Assembly: GCA_002730795.1 (NCBI GenBank)
Contig: PCAX01000042.1
Span: 1-18,749 of the forward strand
Reading direction: 5' to 3'
Origin: Chloroflexota bacterium
GTDB lineage: Bacteria; Chloroflexota; Dehalococcoidia; Lucifugimonadales; Lucifugimonadaceae
DNA length: 18,749 bases
Below are positions 5,923-13,931 of the stretch, piece by piece. The notes below the pieces were generated by a model. The model saw only the letters and a list, made by a program, of their open reading frames with translations. It did not search any database and was not told the origin of the DNA. Every line of letters begins with the position of its first letter. Position 1 is the stretch's first letter. A program made the position numbers and the translations under genes.

Positions 5923-8211
5923 ATGGTCGAAACTTTCGAACCGAAGTCAGATTACAGAGTTATTGGCTCAAGACCTGTTCGCCACGACGGGTTCGACAAA
6001 GTAACAGGCAGGGCCATATATGGTGCCGACGTAAAATTACCCGGCCTGATTTGGGGAGCGCTGGCACGAAGCCCTCACGCCCATGCAATTGTAAAATCCA
6101 TTGATACTTCCGAGGCCGAAAAAACACCTGGAGTGTTAGGTGTAATAACCAGTAAAGATATGCCCGAAACTGAAGATAAAATGATCGATCTTGGAGAAGG
6201 CGATGAAAATCCTCGGTGGACAAGTAATAGACTCATGGCATCAACAAAAGTCATTTACAGAGGACACCCGGTAGCGGCAGTTGCCGCAGCCGATAGGTAT
6301 GTTGCGGAAGAAGCAGCTAAGAAAGTTAAAGTCGAGTATGAAATTTTGCCCGTTCATAACGACGTAGATTCGGCATTGGCCAATCAAGCAGAGATCATTA
6401 TTGATGGTATGGTGGGCAACGATCTGGGCGAAGAAGTAAAAAATACAAATATGGCTACGCATGAGCGCTATGATTTTGGAGACGTAAACAAGGCGTTTAA
6501 AGACGCTGCTTATATTGAAGAAAACACTTACACCATGCAAATGGTTCATCAAGGCTATATCGAACCCCAGAATGCAACGGCCTTTTGGGATGAAGAAGAT
6601 CGTGTGAAGGTTTGGACCAGTACTCAGGGGGCTTTCACGGCAAGGACCGCCTTGGCTAACCTGCTTCAGTTGGATGTGTCAAGAATAAAAGTTACTCCCT
6701 GTGAAATAGGGGGTGGTTTCGGTGGCAAAATTCCTGTTTATCTTGAGCCAATTGCAGCTTTACTGTCAAAAAAGACCGGTCGCCCGGTGAAGATGGTAAT
6801 GGAAAGAACCGCAGTATTTGAAACAACAGGTCCAACGCCGGGGGGTAAGGTTTGGGTGAAAATTGGAGCAGATAATAACGGTAAGCTAATTGCAGCTGAA
6901 TCGAAGATATGGTTTGAGGCTGGTTGTAATCCGGGTTCGATGATAGGACCCGCAGCACAATGTATATACGCCCCATATGATATACCAAATACCCGAATTG
7001 ATTCGTATGACGTAGTGGTGAACAAGCCCAAGGTAGCTCCATATAGGGCTCCTGGATCACCCCAGGTAGCCTATGCAATGGAATCAGCAGTAGACGATTT
7101 ATGTGATAAAGCTGGTTGGGATTCAATGGAATTTAGAATCAATAATGCGTCTACTCAGGGGACGAGAAGAGGTGACGGAGTCCGTTTTTCCGTAATAGGA
7201 ACAAAAGATGTCCTAAGCGCTACTAAGAGTTCCAATCACTGGAATTCTGACCTCGGTACAGCACCAGAGGGGAAAGTTCGGGGGCGGGGTATTTCTAATG
7301 GTTATTGGTTCAACATCGGACTAAAATCATCGGTAAATCTAAATGTAAATAATGATGGGACCGTTACCCTCATTGAAGGTTCTACCGATATAGGTGGTTC
7401 ACGAGCTTCCATAAGCATGCAGGCTGCTGAAGCACTTGGTATCCCCGCTGAGGACGTAAGACCGTCAATTGTAGATACAGACTCAGTAGGGTATACAGAT
7501 GTTACGGGCGGATCACGTACGACTTACGCCACAGGGTTCGCTGCATGGAAAGCTGCAAATAACTTAGTCGACGAATTAAAAGGTCGCGTAGCAATGTTAT
7601 GGTCAGAAGGAACAGGGGAATTCGGTAAGGACGACGTAACTTTCGAATCCGGAGTATTCTGGTCAAAAGCTGAGCCTCAAAAAAGTATTTCTTTCAAGGA
7701 ACTCGCAGGCAAACTTGATAATCTTGGTGGTCCAGCGATCTCTACAGGTAGTGTGGATCTGGAATCTGCGGGGGATGGATTCGGGATGCATATAGCCGAT
7801 ATTGAAGTTGATCGGGCTACTGGAAAAACTGATGTCATTCGTTATACCGCGGTTCAAGACGTAGGAAAGGCGATACACCCATCCTATGTTGAAGGACAGA
7901 TGCAAGGAGGAGCAGTTCAGGGTATTGGATGGGCTTTAAATGAAGAATATTACATGCAGGATGAGGGAGGAATGGCCAATTCAAGTTTTCTCGATTATAG
8001 AATGCCAACATCGTTAGATTTACCTGAAATTGAAACTGTTATCGTAGAGATTCCGACACCATTACATCCTTACGGAGTAAGAGGGGTAGGAGAAGTGCCT
8101 ATATGCCCGCCTCTCGCTGCCATCGGTAACGCTATAAAGGATGCATTAGGTGTCAGATTAACCGATCTTCCAATGAATCCAGGAAAAATTATAGAGGCCC
8201 TCAAGAAGTAA
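5923..8211 (+). CDS. Molybdopterin-binding large subunit 1, xanthine dehydrogenase family
   Basis: This 762-residue protein is a complete large subunit. The N-terminal aldehyde oxidase a/b hammerhead domain covers about 25-145. Molybdopterin contacts include STQG (233-236), GGGFGGK (263-269) and the active-site loop PYRAPGSPQ (373-381). The catalytic Glu that activates the Mo-bound water is E724 in GVRGVGEVP. The loop differs from the AYXCSFR of true form I CO dehydrogenase and from AYRGAGR of form II enzymes, so the substrate is unknown and CO oxidation is unlikely. It is cytoplasmic, with no twin-arginine signal. AAAGGAGAT precedes the ATG at optimal spacing. The next gene is a paralogue, about 55-60% identical by eye; residue 373 here is Pro where the paralogue has Ala. 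Confidence 0.93.
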   Translation: MVETFEPKSDYRVIGSRPVRHDGFDKVTGRAIYGADVKLPGLIWGALARSPHAHAIVKSIDTSEAEKTPGVLGVITSKDMPETEDKMIDLGEGDENPRWTSNRLMASTKVIYRGHPVAAVAAADRYVAEEAAKKVKVEYEILPVHNDVDSALANQAEIIIDGMVGNDLGEEVKNTNMATHERYDFGDVNKAFKDAAYIEENTYTMQMVHQGYIEPQNATAFWDEEDRVKVWTSTQGAFTARTALANLLQLDVSRIKVTPCEIGGGFGGKIPVYLEPIAALLSKKTGRPVKMVMERTAVFETTGPTPGGKVWVKIGADNNGKLIAAESKIWFEAGCNPGSMIGPAAQCIYAPYDIPNTRIDSYDVVVNKPKVAPYRAPGSPQVAYAMESAVDDLCDKAGWDSMEFRINNASTQGTRRGDGVRFSVIGTKDVLSATKSSNHWNSDLGTAPEGKVRGRGISNGYWFNIGLKSSVNLNVNNDGTVTLIEGSTDIGGSRASISMQAAEALGIPAEDVRPSIVDTDSVGYTDVTGGSRTTYATGFAAWKAANNLVDELKGRVAMLWSEGTGEFGKDDVTFESGVFWSKAEPQKSISFKELAGKLDNLGGPAISTGSVDLESAGDGFGMHIADIEVDRATGKTDVIRYTAVQDVGKAIHPSYVEGQMQGGAVQGIGWALNEEYYMQDEGGMANSSFLDYRMPTSLDLPEIETVIVEIPTPLHPYGVRGVGEVPICPPLAAIGNAIKDALGVRLTDLPMNPGKIIEALKK

Positions 8212-8276
8212 TCTAGAATATTTGGACTTTGGTATATATTGCTAGATTTCTAAAAACTTAATCCCGGGAGAATAAA

Positions 8277-10550
8277 TTGGTACAAGTATTTGAAAATAAG
8301 ACTAGTTATAACGTGGTAGGCACGCGTCCTATAAGACACGACGGTATAGACAAAGTAACCGGTAGAGCTATTTATGGGGCCGATGTAAAAGTTCCCGGAT
8401 TGATATGGGGGGAAGTGTTACGAAGCACTGAGGTCCACGCCCGCATTAAATCCATTGATACATCAGCGGCTAAAAAAATGCCTGGGGTCTTCGCCGTTAT
8501 GGTTCATCAGGATCTCGCCGATCCGGGGACCGAAACCACACGTAACGGTTTACAAGATGTTGACAGGGAATTCTTTAATATTATGGCTAAAGATAAAGTT
8601 TTGTACAAAGGCCATGTAATTGCTGCCGTTGCCGCCATAGATAGAAATACAGCTCAGGAAGCCACTAGGTTAATTAAGGTGGAATACGAAAGACTTGAAC
8701 CTGTGAGAAATGTGGATGAAGCAACGTCTCCAAATGCCCCAATATTAATTGAAGATTTGATAGGAGACCATCTCGGCGAAAATGTCGCAAACACCAATAT
8801 AGCAACACATTTTCGGCACGAATTCGGAGACGTAGAAGGGGGATTTAAATTAGCTGATTTAATAGTGGACAGAGAAGTGTCGTTGGAAATGGTTCACCAA
8901 GGGTACATAGAACCACATAATGCCACAGTCATTTGGCACGAAGATGATAAATTAACAGTATGGTCTAGTACCCAAGGCTCTTTTGGTGTACGGGACCAAA
9001 CGGCCAAATTTGTAGGTGTATCACCAAGTCAAATACGCGTAAATTACAGTGAAATCGGCGGGGGATTTGGCGGAAAAACTAAAGTCTACCTATCACCTAT
9101 TGCCGCAATTCTTTCAAAAAAATCTGGTGGAAAACCTGTGAAAATTGTTATGGACAGGCCATCAGTTTTCCAAGCTACCGGCCCAGCGCCAGGGGGTAAA
9201 GTTAAGGTTAAAATGGGTGTTACCAACAATGGTAAAATAACTGCCGCTGAAGCGACCATCCGGTACGAAGCGGGCGCCTATCCTGGAAGTGCGGTCAATG
9301 CTGGGGCTATATGTATCTTTGGATGCTACAACATCCCAGCCTCAAGAATTGACGGTTTCGACATAGTCGTTAATAAACCGAAATCTGCAGCTTACCGTGC
9401 CCCTGGTTCACCCCAAGCTGCATTTGCAATAGAAACAGTGGTTGACGAAATATGCGAAAACAAAGGCTGGGACAAAATACAGTTTCGATTAGATAACGCG
9501 GCTAAGAAAGGAACTAGAAGAGGTGATGGGGTCCTGTTAGAAAAGGTGGGTTTTGAAGAAAGCTTAGACGCTACAAGAAATTCTTCCCATTGGAATTCGC
9601 CTCTGGGTAAACCTGATAATGGAAAACTTCGAGGTCGTGGGTTGGCATGTGGTTATTGGATGAATGGGGGGGGGCCATCCACATGTGACCTAATGTTGTC
9701 CGACGACGGCACTGTAATGATGAATGAAGGGTCAGCTGATATAGGCGGAACTCGGGCATCTATAGCAATGCAAGCCGCAGAAGTACTAGGCCTAGCTGCC
9801 GAAGACATTAAACCATCTATACCAGATACGGACTCAATTGGCTTTACCGGTACAACTGGAGGGTCGCGTACGACTTTCGCAACAGGTTACGCAGCGTATT
9901 TAGCTGCCCAAAGTATGGTAAAAGAATTAAAAACAAGGGCATCGATCTTATGGGAAATAGACGAAACTGACATAGAATTTAGCAATGGAGTGTTCAGGTC
10001 AACAAAAGAATCTGAACTCAAGCTTTCTATAAAAGAGCTGGCTGAAAAACTTGGCGTCACTGGTGCTCCGGTATCAACCACTTCATCAGTCAATATGGCT
10101 GCAGGAGGCAACGGATATGCTGTCCACATCTGTGATTTAGAAATAGATCCAGAAACAGGAAAAACGGACGTAGTTAGATATACCGCTATTCAAGATGTCG
10201 GGACGGCCATCCACCCATCTTACGCCGAGGGACAGATTCAAGGAGGGGTGGTTCAAGGTATAGGTTGGGCTCTAAACGAAGAATATTTCATCAACGATGA
10301 CGGTTCAATGGCCAACTACTCGTTTCTCGATTACCGAATGCCAACTTCTCTAGATTTGCCTATGATTGAAACAATAATGGTTGAGGTCCCAAATCCCAAT
10401 CATCCATATGGTGTCAGGGGCGTTGGGGAAGTCCCACTCTGTCCTCCGATCGCCGCAGTGGGTAATGCTATAAACGACGCTATCGGCAAAAGGATTTATG
10501 AACAACCAATTAAACCTGGAAGAATTCTGGACGCTATATCAAAAGATTGA
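8277..10550 (+). CDS. Molybdopterin-binding large subunit 2, tandem paralogue
   Basis: The 757-residue product matches the preceding protein along its whole length, for example GRAIYGADVK, MVHQGYIEP and FLDYRMPTSLDLP. It keeps STQG (231-234), GGGFGGK (261-267), AYRAPGSPQ (372-380) and the catalytic Glu E718 in GVRGVGEVP, so it should be active. It is not a fragment or a decayed copy. Differences cluster around residues 72-105 and in the substrate-side stretch 330-352 (EAGAYPGSAVNAGAIC against EAGCNPGSMIGPAAQC), suggesting a different substrate. The start is TTG at 8277 after GGGAG. The 65-bp gap before it may hold a weak internal promoter (TTGGAC 8222, TAGATT 8243, spacing 15). No second FAD or Fe-S subunit follows, so it presumably shares the upstream pair. 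Confidence 0.92.
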   Translation: MVQVFENKTSYNVVGTRPIRHDGIDKVTGRAIYGADVKVPGLIWGEVLRSTEVHARIKSIDTSAAKKMPGVFAVMVHQDLADPGTETTRNGLQDVDREFFNIMAKDKVLYKGHVIAAVAAIDRNTAQEATRLIKVEYERLEPVRNVDEATSPNAPILIEDLIGDHLGENVANTNIATHFRHEFGDVEGGFKLADLIVDREVSLEMVHQGYIEPHNATVIWHEDDKLTVWSSTQGSFGVRDQTAKFVGVSPSQIRVNYSEIGGGFGGKTKVYLSPIAAILSKKSGGKPVKIVMDRPSVFQATGPAPGGKVKVKMGVTNNGKITAAEATIRYEAGAYPGSAVNAGAICIFGCYNIPASRIDGFDIVVNKPKSAAYRAPGSPQAAFAIETVVDEICENKGWDKIQFRLDNAAKKGTRRGDGVLLEKVGFEESLDATRNSSHWNSPLGKPDNGKLRGRGLACGYWMNGGGPSTCDLMLSDDGTVMMNEGSADIGGTRASIAMQAAEVLGLAAEDIKPSIPDTDSIGFTGTTGGSRTTFATGYAAYLAAQSMVKELKTRASILWEIDETDIEFSNGVFRSTKESELKLSIKELAEKLGVTGAPVSTTSSVNMAAGGNGYAVHICDLEIDPETGKTDVVRYTAIQDVGTAIHPSYAEGQIQGGVVQGIGWALNEEYFINDDGSMANYSFLDYRMPTSLDLPMIETIMVEVPNPNHPYGVRGVGEVPLCPPIAAVGNAINDAIGKRIYEQPIKPGRILDAISKD

Positions 10551-10581
10551 TATATCTATGATTAAAGTCTCAAGGTGATTT

Positions 10582-10845
10582 TTGGCAAAAGTTTTCATTC
10601 CTTTTCAACTCCGAAAATTTACTAATGGTGTCCCTGAAGTTGATGTACCTGCAGCCACACTGAGGGAATTGGTTGATGAGCTTGAGAATTTATATCCGGG
10701 TATAAAGGATCGATTAGTAAAGGATGATAAATTGAGGCCTGGGCTATCGGCTGTAGTTGGCTATGTGGCAACAAGACAGGGTCTAAGACAAAAACTCGAT
10801 CCAGATGTTGAAGTTCATTTTGTCCCCGCTGTATCAGGTGGTTAG
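10582..10845 (+). CDS. MoaD/ThiS-family ubiquitin-like sulfur carrier
   Basis: This small protein of 87 residues ends in SGG. The C-terminal Gly-Gly is the hallmark of the beta-grasp sulfur carriers MoaD and ThiS, which are adenylated and thiocarboxylated at the last glycine. Residues 24-36 (ATLRELVDELENL) match the first helix of MoaD, and VHFVPAVSGG matches its C-terminal strand and tail. It follows the large-subunit genes by 31 nt, with AAGGTGA just before a TTG start. Because it sits beside molybdopterin enzymes, sulfur donation to molybdopterin synthase is the likely role; no MoaE, MoeB or ThiF partner is in the window. ThiS or another sulfur-transfer role remains possible. Confidence 0.85.
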   Translation: MAKVFIPFQLRKFTNGVPEVDVPAATLRELVDELENLYPGIKDRLVKDDKLRPGLSAVVGYVATRQGLRQKLDPDVEVHFVPAVSGG

Positions 10846-10853
10846 AGTAAGAC

Positions 10854-11462
10854 ATGAAAAGTAACCGGAAATCATCACAATTTAGCAGCGACAAAGTTCT
10901 TTCACAAGAAGCTAAAAACCATATAGAATTGGGCGTGTCCAGCATCATAAAATCGATAAAACAGTTTGTAGATGAGGACGGAACATTAAATTCGCCCATC
11001 CGAGTGTCAAAAATGTACGAAGAACTGCTTTCAGGTTATTTAATCGAACCCGACGAACTCTTAAATAACGCGCTTTTCGATGTGGAATATGATGAAATGG
11101 TAATTGTAAAAGGCGTGGATTTTTACTCATTATGTGAACATCATATGCTTCCTTTTTATGGTGAAGCGCATGTAGGTTATACACCCAAAAAAAAGATAGT
11201 TGGACTCTCGAAAATTCCTCGGATAATTGAAATGTACGCTAGGCGTCTTCAAGTGCAAGAACGAATGACTCAACAAATAGCATCTTTTTTGTTTGAACAT
11301 GTCGACCCGATAGGCGTTGGTGTAGTTATAGAAGCCCAACACCTTTGCGCTGCTATGCGAGGAATAAAAAAACCCAACACAATCATGATAACTAGCACAT
11401 TACTTGGGCATTTTAAATCTAACTCTGCAACGAGAGAAGAATTTATGTCACATGTCCGTTAG
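10854..11462 (+). CDS. folE: GTP cyclohydrolase I
   Basis: At 202 residues this is a typical FolE (type IA). It converts GTP to 7,8-dihydroneopterin triphosphate, the first step of folate and tetrahydropterin synthesis, as a decamer in the cytoplasm. The zinc site is complete: C94 and H97 in SLCEHHMLPF, and C165 in QHLCAAMRG. The stretch VGLSKIPRIIEMYARRLQVQERMTQQIA (116-143) is the most conserved part of the family and carries substrate-binding residues. It starts 8 nt after the sulfur-carrier stop, suggesting the same transcript. The next gene follows after 21 nt. The N-terminal 20 residues are polar and variable, as usual. Confidence 0.97.
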   Translation: MKSNRKSSQFSSDKVLSQEAKNHIELGVSSIIKSIKQFVDEDGTLNSPIRVSKMYEELLSGYLIEPDELLNNALFDVEYDEMVIVKGVDFYSLCEHHMLPFYGEAHVGYTPKKKIVGLSKIPRIIEMYARRLQVQERMTQQIASFLFEHVDPIGVGVVIEAQHLCAAMRGIKKPNTIMITSTLLGHFKSNSATREEFMSHVR

Positions 11463-11483
11463 AATTTACCGGTTCATTAATAA

Positions 11484-12215
11484 TTGAATCCTAAAAACAA
11501 GACAACTTTAGTAACCGGCGCCGGTAAAAGAATCGGTAGAAGTATTGCATTATCTTTGGCGAAAGCCGGTTCGAACGTAGCAGTTCACTACAATTCCTCC
11601 AAAAAAGAAGCTCTGAACACCGTAAAGATAATTAACGAAGATGACGGTTCGGCATTCGCTGTTAAGGCCAACCTAGAAAACGTTGATGAAATTAACGTTT
11701 TAGTATCATCAATTGAAAAAAAATTTGGGTGTATAGAAATTTTAATTAATAATGCTTCTATGTTCAGTAAGAATTCTCTTAATAATATTAGCCTGAGCGA
11801 TTGGGATAAAATGATGGCAATAAATTTTACAGCTCCATTTTTGTTAGCTCAGCTAATGAAAAACAATATTCCGTATAATAATTTTGGGAAAATTATAAAC
11901 ATAGGAGACTGGCGAACTGCTCGAAAAAAAAGATTTTCTTATGGCGTCAGTAAATCGGCGTTATCGGGTTTAACAAAATCCTTGGCCGTTGCAATGGCTC
12001 CAAATATCCAAGTAAACGAAATAGCTCTGGGGGCAATTTTACCACCTGCGGACTCCGGAGTTATTTCGGAAAAAGATGTGCCGAAAATGGATTTGGGGCC
12101 TGCCAATCGATTAGGAACTGTTAATGAAATTTCATCGGCCATACTCAGTTTAATAAATAATGACTTTATAACTGGTGAAAAGATCAGAGTTGATGGTGGT
12201 CGACATATCTACTAA
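11484..12215 (+). CDS. Short-chain reductase, FolM/pteridine-reductase (PTR1)-like
   Basis: The 243-residue Rossmann protein has TGAGKRIG at 11-18, the TGxxxRxG form typical of pteridine reductases and FolM rather than TGxxxGxG of ordinary short-chain reductases. HYNSSK (35-40) resembles the NADPH-binding segment of PTR1. NNAS is at 89-92, and YGVSK supplies the catalytic Tyr153 and Lys157. Where classical members have catalytic Ser, this protein has Asp142 in INIGDW, as FolM and PTR1 do. Lying between folE and folB, it probably reduces dihydropterin or dihydrofolate with NADPH and might replace dihydrofolate reductase. The start is TTG without a Shine-Dalgarno. The D-to-Tyr spacing is two residues shorter than in E. 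coli FolM, so exact substrate is uncertain. Confidence 0.78.
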   Translation: MNPKNKTTLVTGAGKRIGRSIALSLAKAGSNVAVHYNSSKKEALNTVKIINEDDGSAFAVKANLENVDEINVLVSSIEKKFGCIEILINNASMFSKNSLNNISLSDWDKMMAINFTAPFLLAQLMKNNIPYNNFGKIINIGDWRTARKKRFSYGVSKSALSGLTKSLAVAMAPNIQVNEIALGAILPPADSGVISEKDVPKMDLGPANRLGTVNEISSAILSLINNDFITGEKIRVDGGRHIY

Positions 12216-12267
12216 ACTGAAACCTTTACAATTCCCTGCATGGTTTTAACAGATTTATTACAATATC

Positions 12268-12633
12268 GTGAAAAAAAACAAAGTCGATACAATTATTATT
12301 GAAGAGATTGAACTCTTCTGTATCGTAGGCGTTAATCAATGGGAACGAGAAACACCTCAACGTATTTTGGTAGATTTACTGTTAGAAACTGATTTATCCT
12401 CATCAATAAAAACCGACAAGATAGCAAATACTGTAAATTACCGAGATATTGTCAAAAAAGTTAGTCGATTAGTCAAAAATTCAAATTACAAACTGATCGA
12501 ATCTCTAGCTGGAAAATTGGCCGATGAATGCCTCGGTGAACCATTGGTTACAGGTGTTACCGTGACCCTAAAAAAACCTGGCGCCGTAAGGTTTTCGAAA
12601 TCCGTTGGAGTAAAGATACACCGCGAAAAGTAG
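12268..12633 (+). CDS. folB: Dihydroneopterin aldolase
   Basis: This 121-residue protein has the FolB fold: IEEIELFCIVGVNQWERE (11-28) with the conserved pterin-site Glu, TVNYRDI (55-61) with the active-site Tyr, and LKKPGAV (101-107) with the catalytic Lys probably K103. KPGAV distinguishes FolB from its epimerase relative FolX, whose E. coli form lacks it. The enzyme splits 7,8-dihydroneopterin to 6-hydroxymethyl-dihydropterin and glycolaldehyde in folate synthesis. folK and folP are not in the window. The start is GTG at 12268; TACAAT lies 3 nt before it and no Shine-Dalgarno is visible. The next gene starts 5 nt after the stop. Confidence 0.93.
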   Translation: MKKNKVDTIIIEEIELFCIVGVNQWERETPQRILVDLLLETDLSSSIKTDKIANTVNYRDIVKKVSRLVKNSNYKLIESLAGKLADECLGEPLVTGVTVTLKKPGAVRFSKSVGVKIHREK

Positions 12634-12638
12634 GTGAA

Positions 12639-13931
12639 ATGCCCACAAATATTACCATACCCATTTATTACGGAAAATCTGTTATTAATGTTGAAGTTCC
12701 AGAGGAAAGAACTACAATTGTAAGCCCGTCATATCCACCAAGCCTTGGCAATGAAATAGCAGAAATCGATAATGCTATAAACGATCCTCAAGGGGCTAAA
12801 CCACTAAGAGAAATTCAAAAATCAGGCGCAAAAGTTAGTATATCTATATGTGACGTAACAAGAGCACAACCAAGGGAACAGATGTTAAAGGCTATAATAT
12901 CCAACCTTCCCGATATAAACAGAGAGGATATAACCCTACTAATTGCTACTGGCTCGCATAGAAACTGCACAAATGACGAAATTGTAGATATGCTCGGGAA
13001 AGAAATAGCGACTAAGTATAGGGTAGTAAACCATGATGCCTATGATTCCTCACGTTTACGGTATTTAGGTAAATCATCGAATAATGTAGATGTTTTTCTA
13101 AATAAAGAGTGGGTAAATGCAGATCTTCGGATAACCACTGGATTCGTTGAACCTCATTTCTTTGCTGGATTTAGCGGAGGCCCAAAAATGGTTGCTCCAG
13201 GTTTAGCGGGTATAAATACTATTTTGGAACTACATAATTTTGACAGGATTGCCCATAAAAATTCTACTTGGGGAATTACAAAAAACAACCTCGTTCATAA
13301 AGATATCAGGGACATTGCACGTATGTGCCCACCCGATTTTTCCATAGATGTAACTTTAAATAATAAAAAAGAAATAACACGTGTTTTTGCAGGATCACTA
13401 TTTCAAGAACACGGATTGGCTTGTCAGGCCGCAAAAAAGGATGCAATACAAGAAGTGGATTCGCTTTTTGATATCGTGTTGACAAGTAATGCAGGGTTTC
13501 CTTTAGATCAAAACCTATATCAATCCGTAAAAGGTATGGCTGCAGCTGCCCGTATCGTAAAACCAAACGGCACAATAATATGTGCCTCCGAGTGTAAAGA
13601 TGGACTTCCTAACCACGGGTCATACGCTTCTTTATTGAAATCCCAAAAAACCCCAAGCGACCTACTATTGATGATAAAAAACAATAACTTTGTTGAACCT
13701 GACCAGTGGCAAGTACAAATACAGGCTCAGATCCAGGAAACCGCGAAAATTTTTCTGAAAAATTCCTACATCGAAGATTCTGACGTGAGGAAGGCACATC
13801 TGGAACCTATATCAGATATAAATAAAGCAATTAATTTTTCTTTGAATCATTACGGATCTTCTTCAACCTTATGTGTGTTACCCGAAGGACCTCAAGTTAT
13901 TCCTTATTTAAAGTACCCAAACAATTCATGA
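12639..13931 (+). CDS. LarA-family nickel-pincer-dependent 2-hydroxyacid racemase/epimerase
   Basis: This 430-residue protein keeps every catalytic and cofactor residue of Lactiplantibacillus plantarum lactate racemase, at nearly the same numbering. D72 and R75 are in CDVTR, H107 in ATGSH, H173 and K183 in EPHFFAGFSGGPK, H199 in LELH, and Q295 and K298 in QSVK. K183 would carry the covalent nickel-pincer nucleotide (NPN), H199 would ligate Ni, and H107/H173 would move the proton and hydride. LarA homologues act on various 2-hydroxyacids, so the substrate is open. The NPN synthesis genes larB, larC and larE are absent here. AGGTGA overlaps the folB stop, and the next gene overlaps this stop by 4 bp, so translation is coupled on both sides. 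Confidence 0.93.
   Translation: MPTNITIPIYYGKSVINVEVPEERTTIVSPSYPPSLGNEIAEIDNAINDPQGAKPLREIQKSGAKVSISICDVTRAQPREQMLKAIISNLPDINREDITLLIATGSHRNCTNDEIVDMLGKEIATKYRVVNHDAYDSSRLRYLGKSSNNVDVFLNKEWVNADLRITTGFVEPHFFAGFSGGPKMVAPGLAGINTILELHNFDRIAHKNSTWGITKNNLVHKDIRDIARMCPPDFSIDVTLNNKKEITRVFAGSLFQEHGLACQAAKKDAIQEVDSLFDIVLTSNAGFPLDQNLYQSVKGMAAAARIVKPNGTIICASECKDGLPNHGSYASLLKSQKTPSDLLLMIKNNNFVEPDQWQVQIQAQIQETAKIFLKNSYIEDSDVRKAHLEPISDINKAINFSLNHYGSSSTLCVLPEGPQVIPYLKYPNNS

Noticed and set aside
4547..8211. Aerobic CO dehydrogenase (coxMSL)
   Set aside because: The large subunits lack the AYXCSFR loop with the Cu-binding Cys, so only family-level naming is justified.
8212..8276. Internal promoter before the second large-subunit gene
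   Set aside because: TTGGAC and TAGATT are 15 bp apart and poor; mentioned in the gene entry but too weak for a separate feature.
10622..10999. Minus-strand ORF of 125 codons
   Set aside because: It is antisense to the sulfur carrier and folE, whose motifs are unambiguous; composition looks like a shadow.
12268..12633. FolX epimerase and a tetrahydromonapterin cluster
   Set aside because: folE plus a FolM-like gene suggested it, but the KPGAV motif and its Lys fit the aldolase FolB, not FolX.
13871..13927. Upstream ATG at 13871 as start of the first beta-lactamase-fold hydrolase
   Set aside because: It would add 19 residues encoded inside the racemase gene in another frame, with no family match; the ATGA overlap start at 13928 is better.
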